A stretch of DNA of 39,890 nucleotides from Pseudomonadota bacterium. GTDB taxonomy: Bacteria > Pseudomonadota > Alphaproteobacteria > Rhizobiales > Hyphomicrobiaceae. Of the stretch, positions 18,760 to 26,405 are shown one piece after another (positions within the stretch are counted from its first letter, which is position 1; every line of letters begins with the position of its first letter). Position numbers and translations under genes: made by a program. A model generated the notes under the pieces. That model was not told the DNA's origin, made no database searches, and worked only from the letters and a program-made list of their open reading frames with translations. The stretch lies in the NCBI GenBank assembly GCA_018242255.1, contig JAFECH010000354.1, forward strand, positions 1 through 39,890, read 5' to 3'.

Positions 18760-18999
18760 ATGCCCCGCACCCAATTCCTGAGACTAGGCGTCATTGCGCG
18801 CCTTAGCGGCCTCACCTACCACGCGTGCCGATACCGGGCGCGGCAAGAGCACTGGGGCTACCGGAGCAAGAGCGGCCGGTCACGCTACTATTCGGTGACT
18901 GATGCCGCCTCATCGTTCGGCGCGCAGTGGACCGATGACGACATTGCCGGCGCGCTTCAGCCCCGCAAAATTCATGGCGCCCTTGAGGTGTCCCCATGA
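18760..18999 (+). CDS. Small DNA-binding protein with Mu-type winged-helix features
   Basis: 79 residues with a good ribosome binding site (GGAGGGA). The middle (about residues 8-48) shows an IARLSGLTYHACRYRARQ segment followed by W-x-Y-R and a YYSVTDA strand. This resembles the winged helix of phage Mu-type repressor/transposase N-termini. By position, next to the integrase and starting an overlapping gene block, it could be an excisionase or a regulator. Neither role is proven. It overlaps the next gene by an ATGA junction. Confidence 0.6.
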   Translation: MPRTQFLRLGVIARLSGLTYHACRYRARQEHWGYRSKSGRSRYYSVTDAASSFGAQWTDDDIAGALQPRKIHGALEVSP

Positions 19000-19655
19000 G
19001 CATCTTGCACCTCATCGGCGGTAAGGAAACCGCAGCCGATAAATTGGAAAACCAGGCTCTAGTGGCCGATGCGCGAGCGCAAGCGCTTGAAGCGGAAATG
19101 GACGCCTGCACAAATGGCGATAGTGCCGATGATGTTGAGCGCTATGTAAAGCTGGAGGCTGAGAAGAAGTTCGCTCTGGCCAAGGCGCGAAAGCTCCGGA
19201 AAGACGCGCAAGCCGCTCGCGACAAGGATATTGCCGACGCACGCGAGCGTGAAACGCGCGAGCTTCAGAAGCGAAAAAACCGGATCATCAAAAAGACGGC
19301 TGAACGTGTCGCGCTCGCCTCGGAAGTTGCTGTCCATGCTAGCCGTCTAGCCGATACGATCGAGCGGCTGCATCGGCTCAACGTCGATATTGCTACTCAG
19401 GCCGGTAGCCTTCTGGATCGCGAGACGCGCGCCGCCGCGCTCCTGGACCGCTCGTCCTACCGCAACGCCGTGGCCAGCATCCTGCGTAGCGCTGGGTACC
19501 AGCCGGCCGATGGCGTCCACTGTGGCGTCCCGTTCAAAGAAGCGGCGCTCTATTCCCCGCCGAGCCGCCTCACCGCTGAAGAAATTTTCGAGACGGCCAA
19601 TCGGAAAATTGGTGGCCAGCTCATGCCTCCCGAGGTGCAACATGCTGCGGAATGA
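18996..19655 (+). CDS. Hypothetical coiled-coil protein
   Basis: 219 residues, not recognised. Residues about 12-150 are charged and alpha-helical with heptad-like spacing (a long run of Ala, Glu, Lys, Arg and Leu), so an extended coiled coil is likely. The C-terminal 60 residues contain a GYQPADGVHCGVPF segment and look globular. There is no signal peptide or membrane segment. It is coupled to the gene before it (ATGA) and overlaps the next by 14 bp. A structural or scaffold role is possible but unsupported. Confidence 0.7.
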   Translation: MSILHLIGGKETAADKLENQALVADARAQALEAEMDACTNGDSADDVERYVKLEAEKKFALAKARKLRKDAQAARDKDIADARERETRELQKRKNRIIKKTAERVALASEVAVHASRLADTIERLHRLNVDIATQAGSLLDRETRAAALLDRSSYRNAVASILRSAGYQPADGVHCGVPFKEAALYSPPSRLTAEEIFETANRKIGGQLMPPEVQHAAE

Positions 19656-19875
19656 TGTTGATTATGGGCATCCCGCGCTCAATGAGCTGGCGACATTGAG
19701 CCCTGCTGAACGCGGCCATTACATCCTTTTGGCCTTGGAGAACTTGGCGCGCGGCTCCAATGCGGGCCTCGCAACCTGGGCCAAGGTTCTACTCATCGAA
19801 ACTGCCCGCAGCAGTGAAAGCTTTGCGATCGAGGCATCCGCCGCGCTCGCGCGGACCAATCGCGCCTTGCATTGA
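19642..19875 (+). CDS. Hypothetical small protein
   Basis: 77 residues starting at the ATG at 19642, inside the end of the coiled-coil gene; GAGGTG about 8 bases upstream serves as ribosome binding site. The sequence is mostly helical and mildly acidic, with LSPAERGHYILLALENLARG near the N-terminus. No known domain is recognised. It overlaps the gene before it and is followed by another gene 14 bp later, so it belongs to a translationally coupled set. Confidence 0.6.
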   Translation: MLRNDVDYGHPALNELATLSPAERGHYILLALENLARGSNAGLATWAKVLLIETARSSESFAIEASAALARTNRALH

Positions 19876-19889
19876 AGGATTGAAAAAAC

Positions 19890-20516
19890 ATGGCTGATGA
19901 ACCAACCATCACTGAGGCTGATGCTGCTAACGTCGATAGCGCCATAGCGGTTCGGCTCGGTGCGCGAGACGAGTACCGCAACAATCCCGTTGGGTTGAAT
20001 GCCGCCATCGAAGCTGAGAAAGCCGCTTGGCGTGCGCAGTACGGTTACACCGCGCCCGCGCCTTTGACGCCCGAGCAGAAGCTTCAGCAGCGCGCCGGCA
20101 TCAATTACGACCCGAGCCAATACTATGTGACCGTGCCGCCGCATCTTCGCGAGCTGCCCGATGGCGGCACCAATGCGCTCGGCGCGCTGAGAGAGGCCAC
20201 GGCCAAGATGGGCATGAGCGCAAAAATGGGCGGTGAGACTTTCATTGAACTTGTTGCGTCGATCGGTGCGCAAATCAGGGCCATGAGCCGCGATGCGCAG
20301 AAGCAGCACTTCGACGCGCAAGAGAACGCCTGCGAGCGCCTGTTCAAATCGCCGGAAGGATACAAGGCGGCACAGGCTGAAGCTGCGAAACTGCTGCGCA
20401 GTATCGGCACCGACTTCGGAAACGATTTGGCCAATTCCAGAAGCGTGCTCACGTCACCGCAAGTGCTGTCCATGCTCGTGGGGCATGCGCGACTGCTGAA
20501 GGCTACACGCAAATAA
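19890..20516 (+). CDS. Hypothetical protein
   Basis: 208 residues, not recognised. The N-terminal half is acidic and includes a proline-rich hinge (TAPAPLTPEQKLQQR, about residues 52-66) and a segment YYVTVPPHLRELPDGG. The C-terminal half is helical, rich in Ala, Arg, Gln and Lys. There are no membrane segments and no catalytic motif. It ends a run of four closely spaced genes and is followed at once by a strong hairpin, so it is probably the last gene of that transcript. Confidence 0.7.
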   Translation: MADEPTITEADAANVDSAIAVRLGARDEYRNNPVGLNAAIEAEKAAWRAQYGYTAPAPLTPEQKLQQRAGINYDPSQYYVTVPPHLRELPDGGTNALGALREATAKMGMSAKMGGETFIELVASIGAQIRAMSRDAQKQHFDAQENACERLFKSPEGYKAAQAEAAKLLRSIGTDFGNDLANSRSVLTSPQVLSMLVGHARLLKATRK

Positions 20517-20518
20517 AA

Positions 20519-20547
20519 ACAGCGGCCCGGTTGCAGCCGGCCGCTGT
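20519..20547. terminator. Strong hairpin after the small-gene block
   Basis: A perfect 9-bp stem (ACAGCGGCC with GGCCGCTGT, 11-nt loop) starts 2 bases after the preceding stop codon. There is no T-run on the plus strand, but the minus strand has GTTTTTATTT behind the stem, so intrinsic termination may be stronger for leftward transcription. It separates two gene groups on the same strand. Confidence 0.55.
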
Positions 20548-20614
20548 CAAGAATTCGGACTATCGTTAGTTTCCAACCCGGCCTGCCAGGGCCATTTATT
20601 GAGGTTTTTATGCG

Positions 20615-20971
20615 ATGTCAGAAGTATCAAATTATCAGCCTGCGGGCAATCCCCTAATTGGGGCGTTCGGATATAGCCGGGCCAAAGTTCCGGCCGGTTG
20701 GCTCAATCATTTAGAGCGGTTTATTAGGATTGAACGGGAATTGGCCCCGGACACGTTTCTGGTGGCAGAACTGTGCCCATTTTCAGACCGTGTTTATTTC
20801 CGCCGTATATGCAAGCTGGCGGACCTTCGCAATTGCCGGTTTTATTCGAGCCTGGACGAAATGCAGGCCGCTTTCAAATTCGATCATGAGCGCAACGCCC
20901 GCGAAGTCATGCGGCGCCATCGGCATCGCTTGGCTGAGAACTTCCGCGCCAACGAAGGGGCCTTCATATGA
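20615..20971 (+). CDS. Hypothetical protein
   Basis: 118 residues, not recognised. The first part includes GNPLIGAFGYSRAKVPAGW. The C-terminal half is basic and helical (EVMRRHRHRLAENFRANEG). A GAGG element lies about 10 bases before the ATG. It overlaps the following gene by ATGA, so the two are co-translated. There is no membrane segment. The arginine and histidine-rich tail would fit nucleic-acid contact, but that is a guess. Confidence 0.55.
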   Translation: MSEVSNYQPAGNPLIGAFGYSRAKVPAGWLNHLERFIRIERELAPDTFLVAELCPFSDRVYFRRICKLADLRNCRFYSSLDEMQAAFKFDHERNAREVMRRHRHRLAENFRANEGAFI

Positions 20972-21150
20972 GCTACGATGAACCTAGGCATCTTGAAAAC
21001 CGGACTGAAGCCCTCCGGCGGGAGCTTATTGCACATCTGGACGTTGCGCCGAAAGAGGAGCGGCCACGTCTTCGCGCAATGATCGCGCGGCTAAATGTTA
21101 TGCTGGACGAAATAGTCGAAGGAGGTTCGATTCCGGATCGATACAAATAA
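20968..21150 (+). CDS. Hypothetical small helical protein
   Basis: 60 residues, coupled to the preceding gene by an ATGA overlap. Composition is strongly helical and charged, with a TEALRRELIAHLDVAPKEE segment and a LRAMIARLNVMLDEI amphipathic helix, suggesting a dimerising helical hairpin. No family is recognised. It lies just before the leader of the replication gene. Confidence 0.5.
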   Translation: MSYDEPRHLENRTEALRRELIAHLDVAPKEERPRLRAMIARLNVMLDEIVEGGSIPDRYK

Positions 21151-21174
21151 CCGGCATTCGTGATATGCAATTAG

Positions 21175-21225
21175 AAAGGCCCATCGCAGCGAACGATGAG
21201 CCTTTAAATCAAACCTCTGAGAGGG
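21175..21225 (+). promoter_or_regulatory. Leader of the replication gene: hairpin plus 16-bp recurrent motif
   Basis: A hairpin at 21175-21205 pairs AAAGGC-C-CATCG with CGATG-A-GCCTTT (one mismatch, 7-nt loop). Immediately after it, CAAACCTCTGAGAGGG at 21210-21225 is the exact reverse complement of a 16-bp motif found twice near 25.4 kb. This lies 45 bp before the replication gene start, so it may be an operator or RNA control element for replication. The inner part (CCTCT-G-AGAGG) is itself palindromic. Confidence 0.55.
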
Positions 21226-21270
21226 AGATAAAACCGGGGCCGAAATCCCCAATTGGAGAAAGTGAATGCA

Positions 21271-23268
21271 ATGGCATATATAAATAATTCGGCCAATAAG
21301 GGCAAGAGCCGATTTGTTAGCGCCCTGCACCAGACCGCCCACGAATATGCGGCGAACGGCATCCCGGTTTTCATCTGCCACCCGGAATCGAAGGCACCAG
21401 CCACCGAGCACGGCTATAAGGACGCGACAACCGACCTTGATCAGATCGCCGCTTGGTTCGCTCGGTGCCCAAGCTACAACATCGCTATCTCACCTGAGCA
21501 TGCCAAGTGGAGCGTTGTCGATGTGGAGCGCGCGGGCCTGGACGCATGGCAGGCAATTCAGGCTGAGCACGGCGCCGTTAAGACCTACAGCGTGGCAACA
21601 CCACACGGCGGGCGCCATTTCTACTTTTCTGGCTCATTGCCAAGCCGCGTGAGGCTGTGGAAGGGGCTCGCGATCGATACGCGGGGCAGGGGTGGCTACG
21701 TGCTCGTGCCGCCGTCTCGCGTCGTTTACGAGGACGGTTCAAGCGGCGTCTATGAAGTCGCGGACGATTGTGACGTCGCCGACGTGCCGCATTGGCTGAT
21801 CCAAGCCGCTGAGCGCCACGTCGCGGATGTGATCACGGCACCATCTGGTGCCGACCCGGACGACCCCGGCAACATCGACCGCATGGCCTCATATCTGAAG
21901 GGTTTGGCCAAACAGGGCATGGTGGCAATCGAGGGCGCGGGCGGCAACGATACAACATTCAAGCTCGCGGCCGAAATCCTGGATCAACTGAGGCCCGACA
22001 CAGCGTTCCGGCTGCTGCTCGAACATTGGAACCCGCGTTGTCAGCCGCCGTGGGATGTTGAGGATTTGGCCGTCATCGTGGGTAATGCGGTCAATTATAA
22101 ACAGAACGCCATTGGTGCCACGACCGTCGCGCGAGCATCCGATGTCTTCGCGGACGTGGTGGCCAAGTTTCCAAGCGACACGCCGCGGATGACCGGCGAA
22201 ATTATTCCGTTCGCAGCGCTCTTGAAACGTGACGTGCCGCCCGTCCAAGAGCTGGTGCCGGGGCTGATTGAGAAAGGCATCGTGACGTTTTTGGCCGGCC
22301 ATGGCGGAACCCACAAAAGCCGGACATCAGTCCATTGGGGTTTGAGCATCGCGGCCGGGAGGCCAATTTACGGTCGTGAAGTAGAACGGGCGTCGTTCGT
22401 CTGCATTTCGTGCGAAGACGGGATCGATGAGGTAACGCGCCGCGTGCAGGCGATGGCTCAACGGCTGGATTTGCCAATCGGTGACAATGCCTATTTGTGG
22501 GACCGGCGCGGGCTCGTCGCGCCGCTCGCTACCGTTTCCGATGGCGGGATCAAGCTTGAACCCTTTTGGGGCGAGCTCCAGGCGCGTCTCAAGTCGATCA
22601 GCGGCCATAAATTCATCGTGGTCGATAGCGCTTACAATGTCCTGAATTTCACCGGTGCCACAAAATCGAATGAAGGCGCGGTCAAAGCGGCCATTGAAAT
22701 CTTGGGCCAGCTTTGTGCCGAGACGGACAGCACCATGGTTGTCCTATGGCACCCGTCGCAAGCCGGGCAGGAGCGCGGAGACAATAGTGGCTGGTCTGTC
22801 GCCTGGCACAACGCGCCGCGCGCACGGCTCAGTCTGACCCGGGTGCCGGATACGGAAAGCGCCTTTGACCTGAAGGTGGAGAAGCGGAACAACGCGCCGC
22901 CGCAAAAATTGCCGCTCACACTGCGGTGGGATGATGGCGTGCTGTTGCCAATAACTGAGGTGGCGGCAACCGAGCGCAAGGCCCTGTTCAAGAATGCCTG
23001 CATCAACACCGCGTTGCAGGCGGCAGATGGAGGCTGTCCGATCCAGAAGCAAAGGCGGATTCAAGGTTGGATGTTCGACCAAATCGAGAAGGACGCCGGA
23101 TATCGACCGACCGAAAAGCAAGTGAAAGATGAGCTGGCGGCAGCCATCAGCACGGGAGAGCTTAGGTATATTGCAGCCCATGGGAAGCAGCAGGCAGGAT
23201 ATTTTGCGAAAGAGCGTGACCCATTTCTAATTAAAAATCGAATTCCAGAAGCCAAACATCCCGGTTGA
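21271..23268 (+). CDS. Bifunctional primase-polymerase with RecA-like helicase/ATPase domain (replication protein)
   Basis: 665 residues from the ATG at 21271, set by GGAGAAAG eight bases upstream. The N-terminal Prim-Pol domain (about 20-180) has GIPVF, KAP, GYKDATTD and a metal-binding D84-V-E86 where many relatives have DxD, plus GGRHFYF (H116) and an AIDTRGRGGYV segment (D136). The C-terminal RecA/RepA-like ATPase has Walker A GHGGTHKS (343-350) and Walker B KFIVVDS (near 450). Such proteins prime and unwind DNA for plasmid, phage or integrative-element replication. The gene ends inside an array of iterons, the expected place for its origin. Confidence 0.88.
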   Translation: MAYINNSANKGKSRFVSALHQTAHEYAANGIPVFICHPESKAPATEHGYKDATTDLDQIAAWFARCPSYNIAISPEHAKWSVVDVERAGLDAWQAIQAEHGAVKTYSVATPHGGRHFYFSGSLPSRVRLWKGLAIDTRGRGGYVLVPPSRVVYEDGSSGVYEVADDCDVADVPHWLIQAAERHVADVITAPSGADPDDPGNIDRMASYLKGLAKQGMVAIEGAGGNDTTFKLAAEILDQLRPDTAFRLLLEHWNPRCQPPWDVEDLAVIVGNAVNYKQNAIGATTVARASDVFADVVAKFPSDTPRMTGEIIPFAALLKRDVPPVQELVPGLIEKGIVTFLAGHGGTHKSRTSVHWGLSIAAGRPIYGREVERASFVCISCEDGIDEVTRRVQAMAQRLDLPIGDNAYLWDRRGLVAPLATVSDGGIKLEPFWGELQARLKSISGHKFIVVDSAYNVLNFTGATKSNEGAVKAAIEILGQLCAETDSTMVVLWHPSQAGQERGDNSGWSVAWHNAPRARLSLTRVPDTESAFDLKVEKRNNAPPQKLPLTLRWDDGVLLPITEVAATERKALFKNACINTALQAADGGCPIQKQRRIQGWMFDQIEKDAGYRPTEKQVKDELAAAISTGELRYIAAHGKQQAGYFAKERDPFLIKNRIPEAKHPG

Positions 23269-23339
23269 GACTTTGGTTGAAACCGGGTTGAAACCATTCA
23301 AATTGTGGCGTTGAAACCGGTTGAAACCCAGTTGAAACC
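23264..23339 (+). repeat. Iteron cluster, candidate replication origin
   Basis: The 9-mer GTTGAAACC occurs exactly at 23276, 23287, 23310, 23320 and 23331, and a variant GTTGAGACT sits at 23264. Start-to-start distances are 12, 11, 23, 10 and 11 bases, so the copies fall on about the same face of the helix with one or two turns skipped. The array begins in the last codons of the primase gene and continues into an AT-rich non-coding region. This is the layout of iteron-type plasmid origins beside a rep gene. Confidence 0.75.
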
Positions 23340-23643
23340 GTAGGGTGAAATTAGTCCCCCCTAGTACCCCCCGGTCTGCTTCAGGGCCTGGGGGATCGGC
23401 CCTGAGCAAAGTGAAAAGCGAAATAGATTTGAGGCCGTGAATTAAATTGGCCATGGAATTAAAATTATTCCGTCCGAATTTTCCGACCGGCAATAAATCC
23501 GGAAATTACCCCCTCAAATCCAGGGGAATATCCGACACAATGCGCTGACCCGCGAAATGCGAATTAGGTCAGCAATGCTGTCCTAAAAATTAACTAAGGT
23601 TAATTCATAGTTCCGGAATAGCGAACATGCGAACTTTCATTAA
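23340..23643. other. Non-coding region after the iterons, possible unwinding region
   Basis: No gene is visible. A C-rich patch (TTAGTCCCCCCTAGTACCCC, 23350-23370) and a matching GGGCCTGGGGGATCGGCCC segment precede an AT-rich stretch (about 23405-23640) with repeated AATT, GGAATTA and TTAACT words. AT-rich DNA next to iterons is typical of a DNA unwinding element. Convergent ends of the replication gene and the second integrase enclose it. Confidence 0.5.
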
Positions 23644-24210
23644 TTAGAGCATATCAACAACCTTGCGCTGCGCGTCCTCGTCGGTCTCGATATAGCGCTG
23701 GGTGGTATTCAGGTTTTCATGGCCCAGAAGCGCCTGGACATCCTTCAGGCTGCCACCCGCTATGACGATCTTCTTGGCCGCGTTCGTCGCGAAGCTACGG
23801 CGCCCCGAGTGCGAGCTGTAGCCGGTCCAGCCGAGCCGGCGCCGGTAGAAGTCCCGGAACCATACGGCTACGGCGTTCGGGGTCAGAGCTTTGCCCGGCG
23901 CGGCCTGGGTATTCACGAACACGGGGTCATTGGCCCCTGTATGCCCTTGCCGCGAGCGCCTGTAGGCTTCTAGGGCTTCCCACAGCTCACGGCTCATCGG
24001 AACGGTTCGCGGCTTGTTGCCCTTCGTGGTGGCCAGCAACAGCTTCCGCTCTTCAAGGTCCACGCGGCTCCACGTCAGCCCTGCAATCTCGACGGCCCGT
24101 AGCCCCGCCTTGGTCGATAGCAGCACCAAACACTTCTCCCGATCGCTCTTGCAGGCTGCGAGCGCCTGATTGAGCCGTGCATTGCTCACCGTCTCAGCTT
24201 GTTTCGCCAT
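23644..24210 (-). CDS. Minimal tyrosine recombinase (catalytic domain only)
   Basis: 188 residues from the ATG at 24210, with GGGGA upstream; in-frame starts further up exist, to 24288, so the start is uncertain. Catalytic residues of the phage integrase family are complete: R38 (KAGLRAVE), K63, H134 and R137 (HSGRRS), H164 (LGHENLNTTQRY) and Y173. The N-terminal arm- and core-binding domains of larger integrases are absent. Enzymes of this short type may resolve dimers or invert DNA. Its position beside the iterons suggests multimer resolution of a circular form, which is inference. Confidence 0.85.
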   Translation of the reverse strand: MAKQAETVSNARLNQALAACKSDREKCLVLLSTKAGLRAVEIAGLTWSRVDLEERKLLLATTKGNKPRTVPMSRELWEALEAYRRSRQGHTGANDPVFVNTQAAPGKALTPNAVAVWFRDFYRRRLGWTGYSSHSGRRSFATNAAKKIVIAGGSLKDVQALLGHENLNTTQRYIETDEDAQRKVVDML

Positions 24211-24673
24211 GTCACAGTCCCCAATAGTTCTCATAAAATAATGCAATCGCAACATAATGTGAGAAGTTTGGGCAATGGTCAAGCGCAATCGCCTTCATAA
24301 CTCCTGTATTTATTGGGCTTGCGGCCAACTTCTCACTTAATTGCTATTTGATGAGAAGTGGGTTCGGAGGGTCATCGGCCGTCCCGCTCGATCCAGGCCA
24401 TCGGCCGGCGATGGTCCTTACCTACAACTTGGCCCAGCAGACCGGGGTGCCACGGGGGCATACCCCCGAGAAATCGCCTTTCGATATTTCTTACATGGAT
24501 CGTCCCGCGCGCGCCGGCCGCCAAAATTACGGCGCCGTTAATTATTGTGGCAATTCCGACTTTGAAAATTGGCGCGGAATTAAATTGGAATTGGCCATAT
24601 ACCGCTCAATTGACAAAAACGGAATTGGTGGGACAATTGAGTAATTAGCGCCAACTCGAAAAGGACGACAGCA
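24211..24673. promoter_or_regulatory. Intergenic region with GAGAAGT repeats
   Basis: This region lies between the divergent recombinase and the paralog pair. GTGAGAAGTT (24259-24268) and AACTTCTCAC (24327-24336) form a perfect 10-bp inverted repeat 58 bp apart. ATGAGAAGTG (24351-24360) repeats the word again, and AGTTCTCAT occurs near 24225. These could be recombinase binding sites or an operator for its promoter. From about 24530 the sequence is AT-rich with GGAATTAAATTGGAATTGG. The frames at 24341-24648 have no ribosome binding site or recognisable product and are not called. Confidence 0.5.
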
Positions 24674-24934
24674 ATGGCACGCGAAGCAACCCCCGAGGAA
24701 AAAGCCGTCTTCGGACACGATGTGAAAATTGACCCGGTGACCAATCAGCCGATCGAGCAGGGGATTGGTTCGGCTCAGCAGCCGACCATGCAGCACTTGC
24801 AGGCACGGCTCCAAACTTTGGAGCTGGGCATTCGGCACCAGCGCGACCTGGGCATCGACCCGAGCGACGAACTGCGGGCCGATTACATCAAGACGCAGAA
24901 CGCCCTCAAGGCATTCATGGCCGGTGCGCAATGA
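24674..24934 (+). CDS. Hypothetical protein, member 1 of a tandem paralog pair
   Basis: 86 residues, preceded by AAGGACG. Its first third, with the pattern E-x-K-x-V-F-G-H-x-x-x-I-D-P-x-T-x-x-P-I-E-Q-G-x-G-S, recurs in the next gene. The rest is a helical hairpin (LQARLQTLELGIRHQ and a C-terminal QNALKAF helix). No known family is recognised. The ATGA junction with member 2 means that both are made together. Confidence 0.7.
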   Translation: MAREATPEEKAVFGHDVKIDPVTNQPIEQGIGSAQQPTMQHLQARLQTLELGIRHQRDLGIDPSDELRADYIKTQNALKAFMAGAQ

Positions 24935-25194
24935 CCCGGCAGCCGACCGAAGACGAAAAGAAGGTGTTCGGCCACAACTGTCGGATTGATCCGATTACCG
25001 ACCGTCCAATCGAACAAGGCTTTGGCTCGCTAGACCGGCAACTCATCACGGGTTTGCGCGATCGTCTCGCGCGCTTGGCCGTAGAGTTTCATCAGATCGA
25101 GGCGATGGGCAGAGAAGTTCCGCAGGATCTGCTTGCCCGGATCGCTGACACGAAGCGGCAAATCGCTGTCTTCGAAAAGGCGCCGCAGGAATAA
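24931..25194 (+). CDS. Hypothetical protein, member 2 of a tandem paralog pair
   Basis: 87 residues. It shares with member 1 the segment around VFGHNCRIDPITDRPIEQG and the same domain plan (conserved N-terminal third, then two charged helices), while the C-terminal helices have diverged. This points to an old tandem duplication kept in the element. The function is unknown; a heterodimer is one possibility. Confidence 0.7.
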   Translation: MTRQPTEDEKKVFGHNCRIDPITDRPIEQGFGSLDRQLITGLRDRLARLAVEFHQIEAMGREVPQDLLARIADTKRQIAVFEKAPQE

Positions 25195-25617
25195 GGATTG
25201 GGCGGTTTCTCGCGTTGCCACGGAAGCGCGGGAAGCTGGCCCGGTTGGTCTACTTCGCGCGTGGCTGTCTCGCGTGAAGTATTGCCCGGTGGCCGTTTTG
25301 GGTTGGTGCTCGTTGCGGTCACCGGGCCCGCAGGCTCAACCGGAAACGCAAATTTCTCTCGGCGCCCTCTCAGAGGTTTGTTGCCGGGAGTGTCTTACGC
25401 AAGACGCCCTCTCAGAGGTTTGACGTGACCACGGTGGGCTGCGTCGCTTAACAGACTGCTAATCGATCGGCGCTTTGAAGTTATGGGCCAGCTTCTATCT
25501 TTACAGGTGCTGCGCGCGTTTGCACTGGCGCAACTTGGTGCTATTTCCCTGCCGAATTCATGGTATTTCAACGATGCGATGATAAAGTGTTCCTTTCGGC
25601 GAAACGGCAGGAACTAG
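25195..25617. other. Non-coding region with two copies of an 18-bp repeat
   Basis: There is no convincing gene in this 423-bp stretch. Two identical 18-bp repeats, CGCCCTCTCAGAGGTTTG, lie at 25363-25380 and 25405-25422, exactly 42 bp (four helical turns) apart. The 16-bp core also occurs inverted in the leader of the replication gene. The last bases before 25618 include AGGAA as a ribosome binding site for the next gene. Confidence 0.6.
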
Positions 25618-25947
25618 ATGCTTCGCAAGTCTTTCACTGCTGGCCTGGACCTCGACAACGCACAGCGTGCCGAGCATCCGATTATGCACGAATTGCGGCA
25701 GTGGATAGAGCGAAGGCTTTCCCATCGGCTCCTAGTCAATAGGCCGGTTTTGGTCCTTCAAGGCACGCAGGTGCAGTCCGGTCTACTTTGGGACCTCAGT
25801 GAAAGTGGTTTTGGCTTGAGTAGAGTTAGCGGCCTCGTCACAGGCGCAATCGTGTCTGCGACCACACATGACGGCGACGTGTTTGAGGGTCGGGTTGTTT
25901 GGATTGACGGTGGCCGCGCCGGCGTCTCCATGAACAGCCAAAGTTAG
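25618..25947 (+). CDS. Small PilZ-like protein
   Basis: 109 residues. The C-terminal ~65 residues have the PilZ beta-barrel pattern: a DLSESGFGL motif (the D-x-S-x-x-G of c-di-GMP binders) near residue 60 and a final GRVVWIDGGRAGVSM strand pair. The upstream RxxxR ligand motif is not clear (the place is held by VNRPVLVL), so c-di-GMP binding is uncertain. Alphaproteobacterial genomes carry many such single-domain proteins. The role in the element is unknown. Confidence 0.65.
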   Translation: MLRKSFTAGLDLDNAQRAEHPIMHELRQWIERRLSHRLLVNRPVLVLQGTQVQSGLLWDLSESGFGLSRVSGLVTGAIVSATTHDGDVFEGRVVWIDGGRAGVSMNSQS

Positions 25948-26405
25948 TATCAAAGACGAGCTTTTCCCGAACGACCCCGCGCCACTCGGTCCGATAAAGC
26001 GTATAGCGCCATTTTAGAAGTGTCTGAGAGGCGTGGGATATTTTCGTATGGTTTTGGGCATCGCCTCACGGACTGAGTTCGCCGCCAGCACGGCGTGAAG
26101 CGATGCGATTGCCTCTGTCACCGCCTCAATCAAACATCCGCGCGGCGAATTATTGTAGTCTCCATAGGCGTTGCGATCGCAGCGGCGGCCGAGCGCCAGC
26201 CGTCTTTCAATCTCGGATCGTGCAGCGTCCGAGGCTGCGGCTGCGGCGGACCGGGAGAGCCCCGGTGGACCGTAGCGGACGGACATCTATCATTGGCCAC
26301 CGGTCCGGCTTCCCCGCCTCGCGACTGCCACTGTCCGACTAACGCTCAACTCACAAACGGCGTCCGAGCCTTGATCAGCGTTCGATGCGGGCCCACATTT
26401 AGCCG
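25948..26405. other. Stretch without a confident gene
   Basis: 458 bp. A minus-strand frame at 26014-26286 (90 residues, Ala/Arg-rich, start ATG without a ribosome binding site) may be a gene, but nothing in it is recognised. A word CTGAGAGGCG near 26026 resembles half of the element's CTCTGAGAGG motif. No promoter or terminator is assigned. Confidence 0.35.

Noticed and set aside
23264-23339. CRISPR-like interpretation of the GTTGAAACC repeats
   Set aside because: Units are only 9 bp with 1-14 bp spacers of no constant length, and there are no cas genes; iterons fit better.
24341-24648. Three overlapping plus-strand frames between the second recombinase and the paralog pair
   Set aside because: They overlap each other in different frames, lack ribosome binding sites and cross a region of repeats; no protein-like composition.
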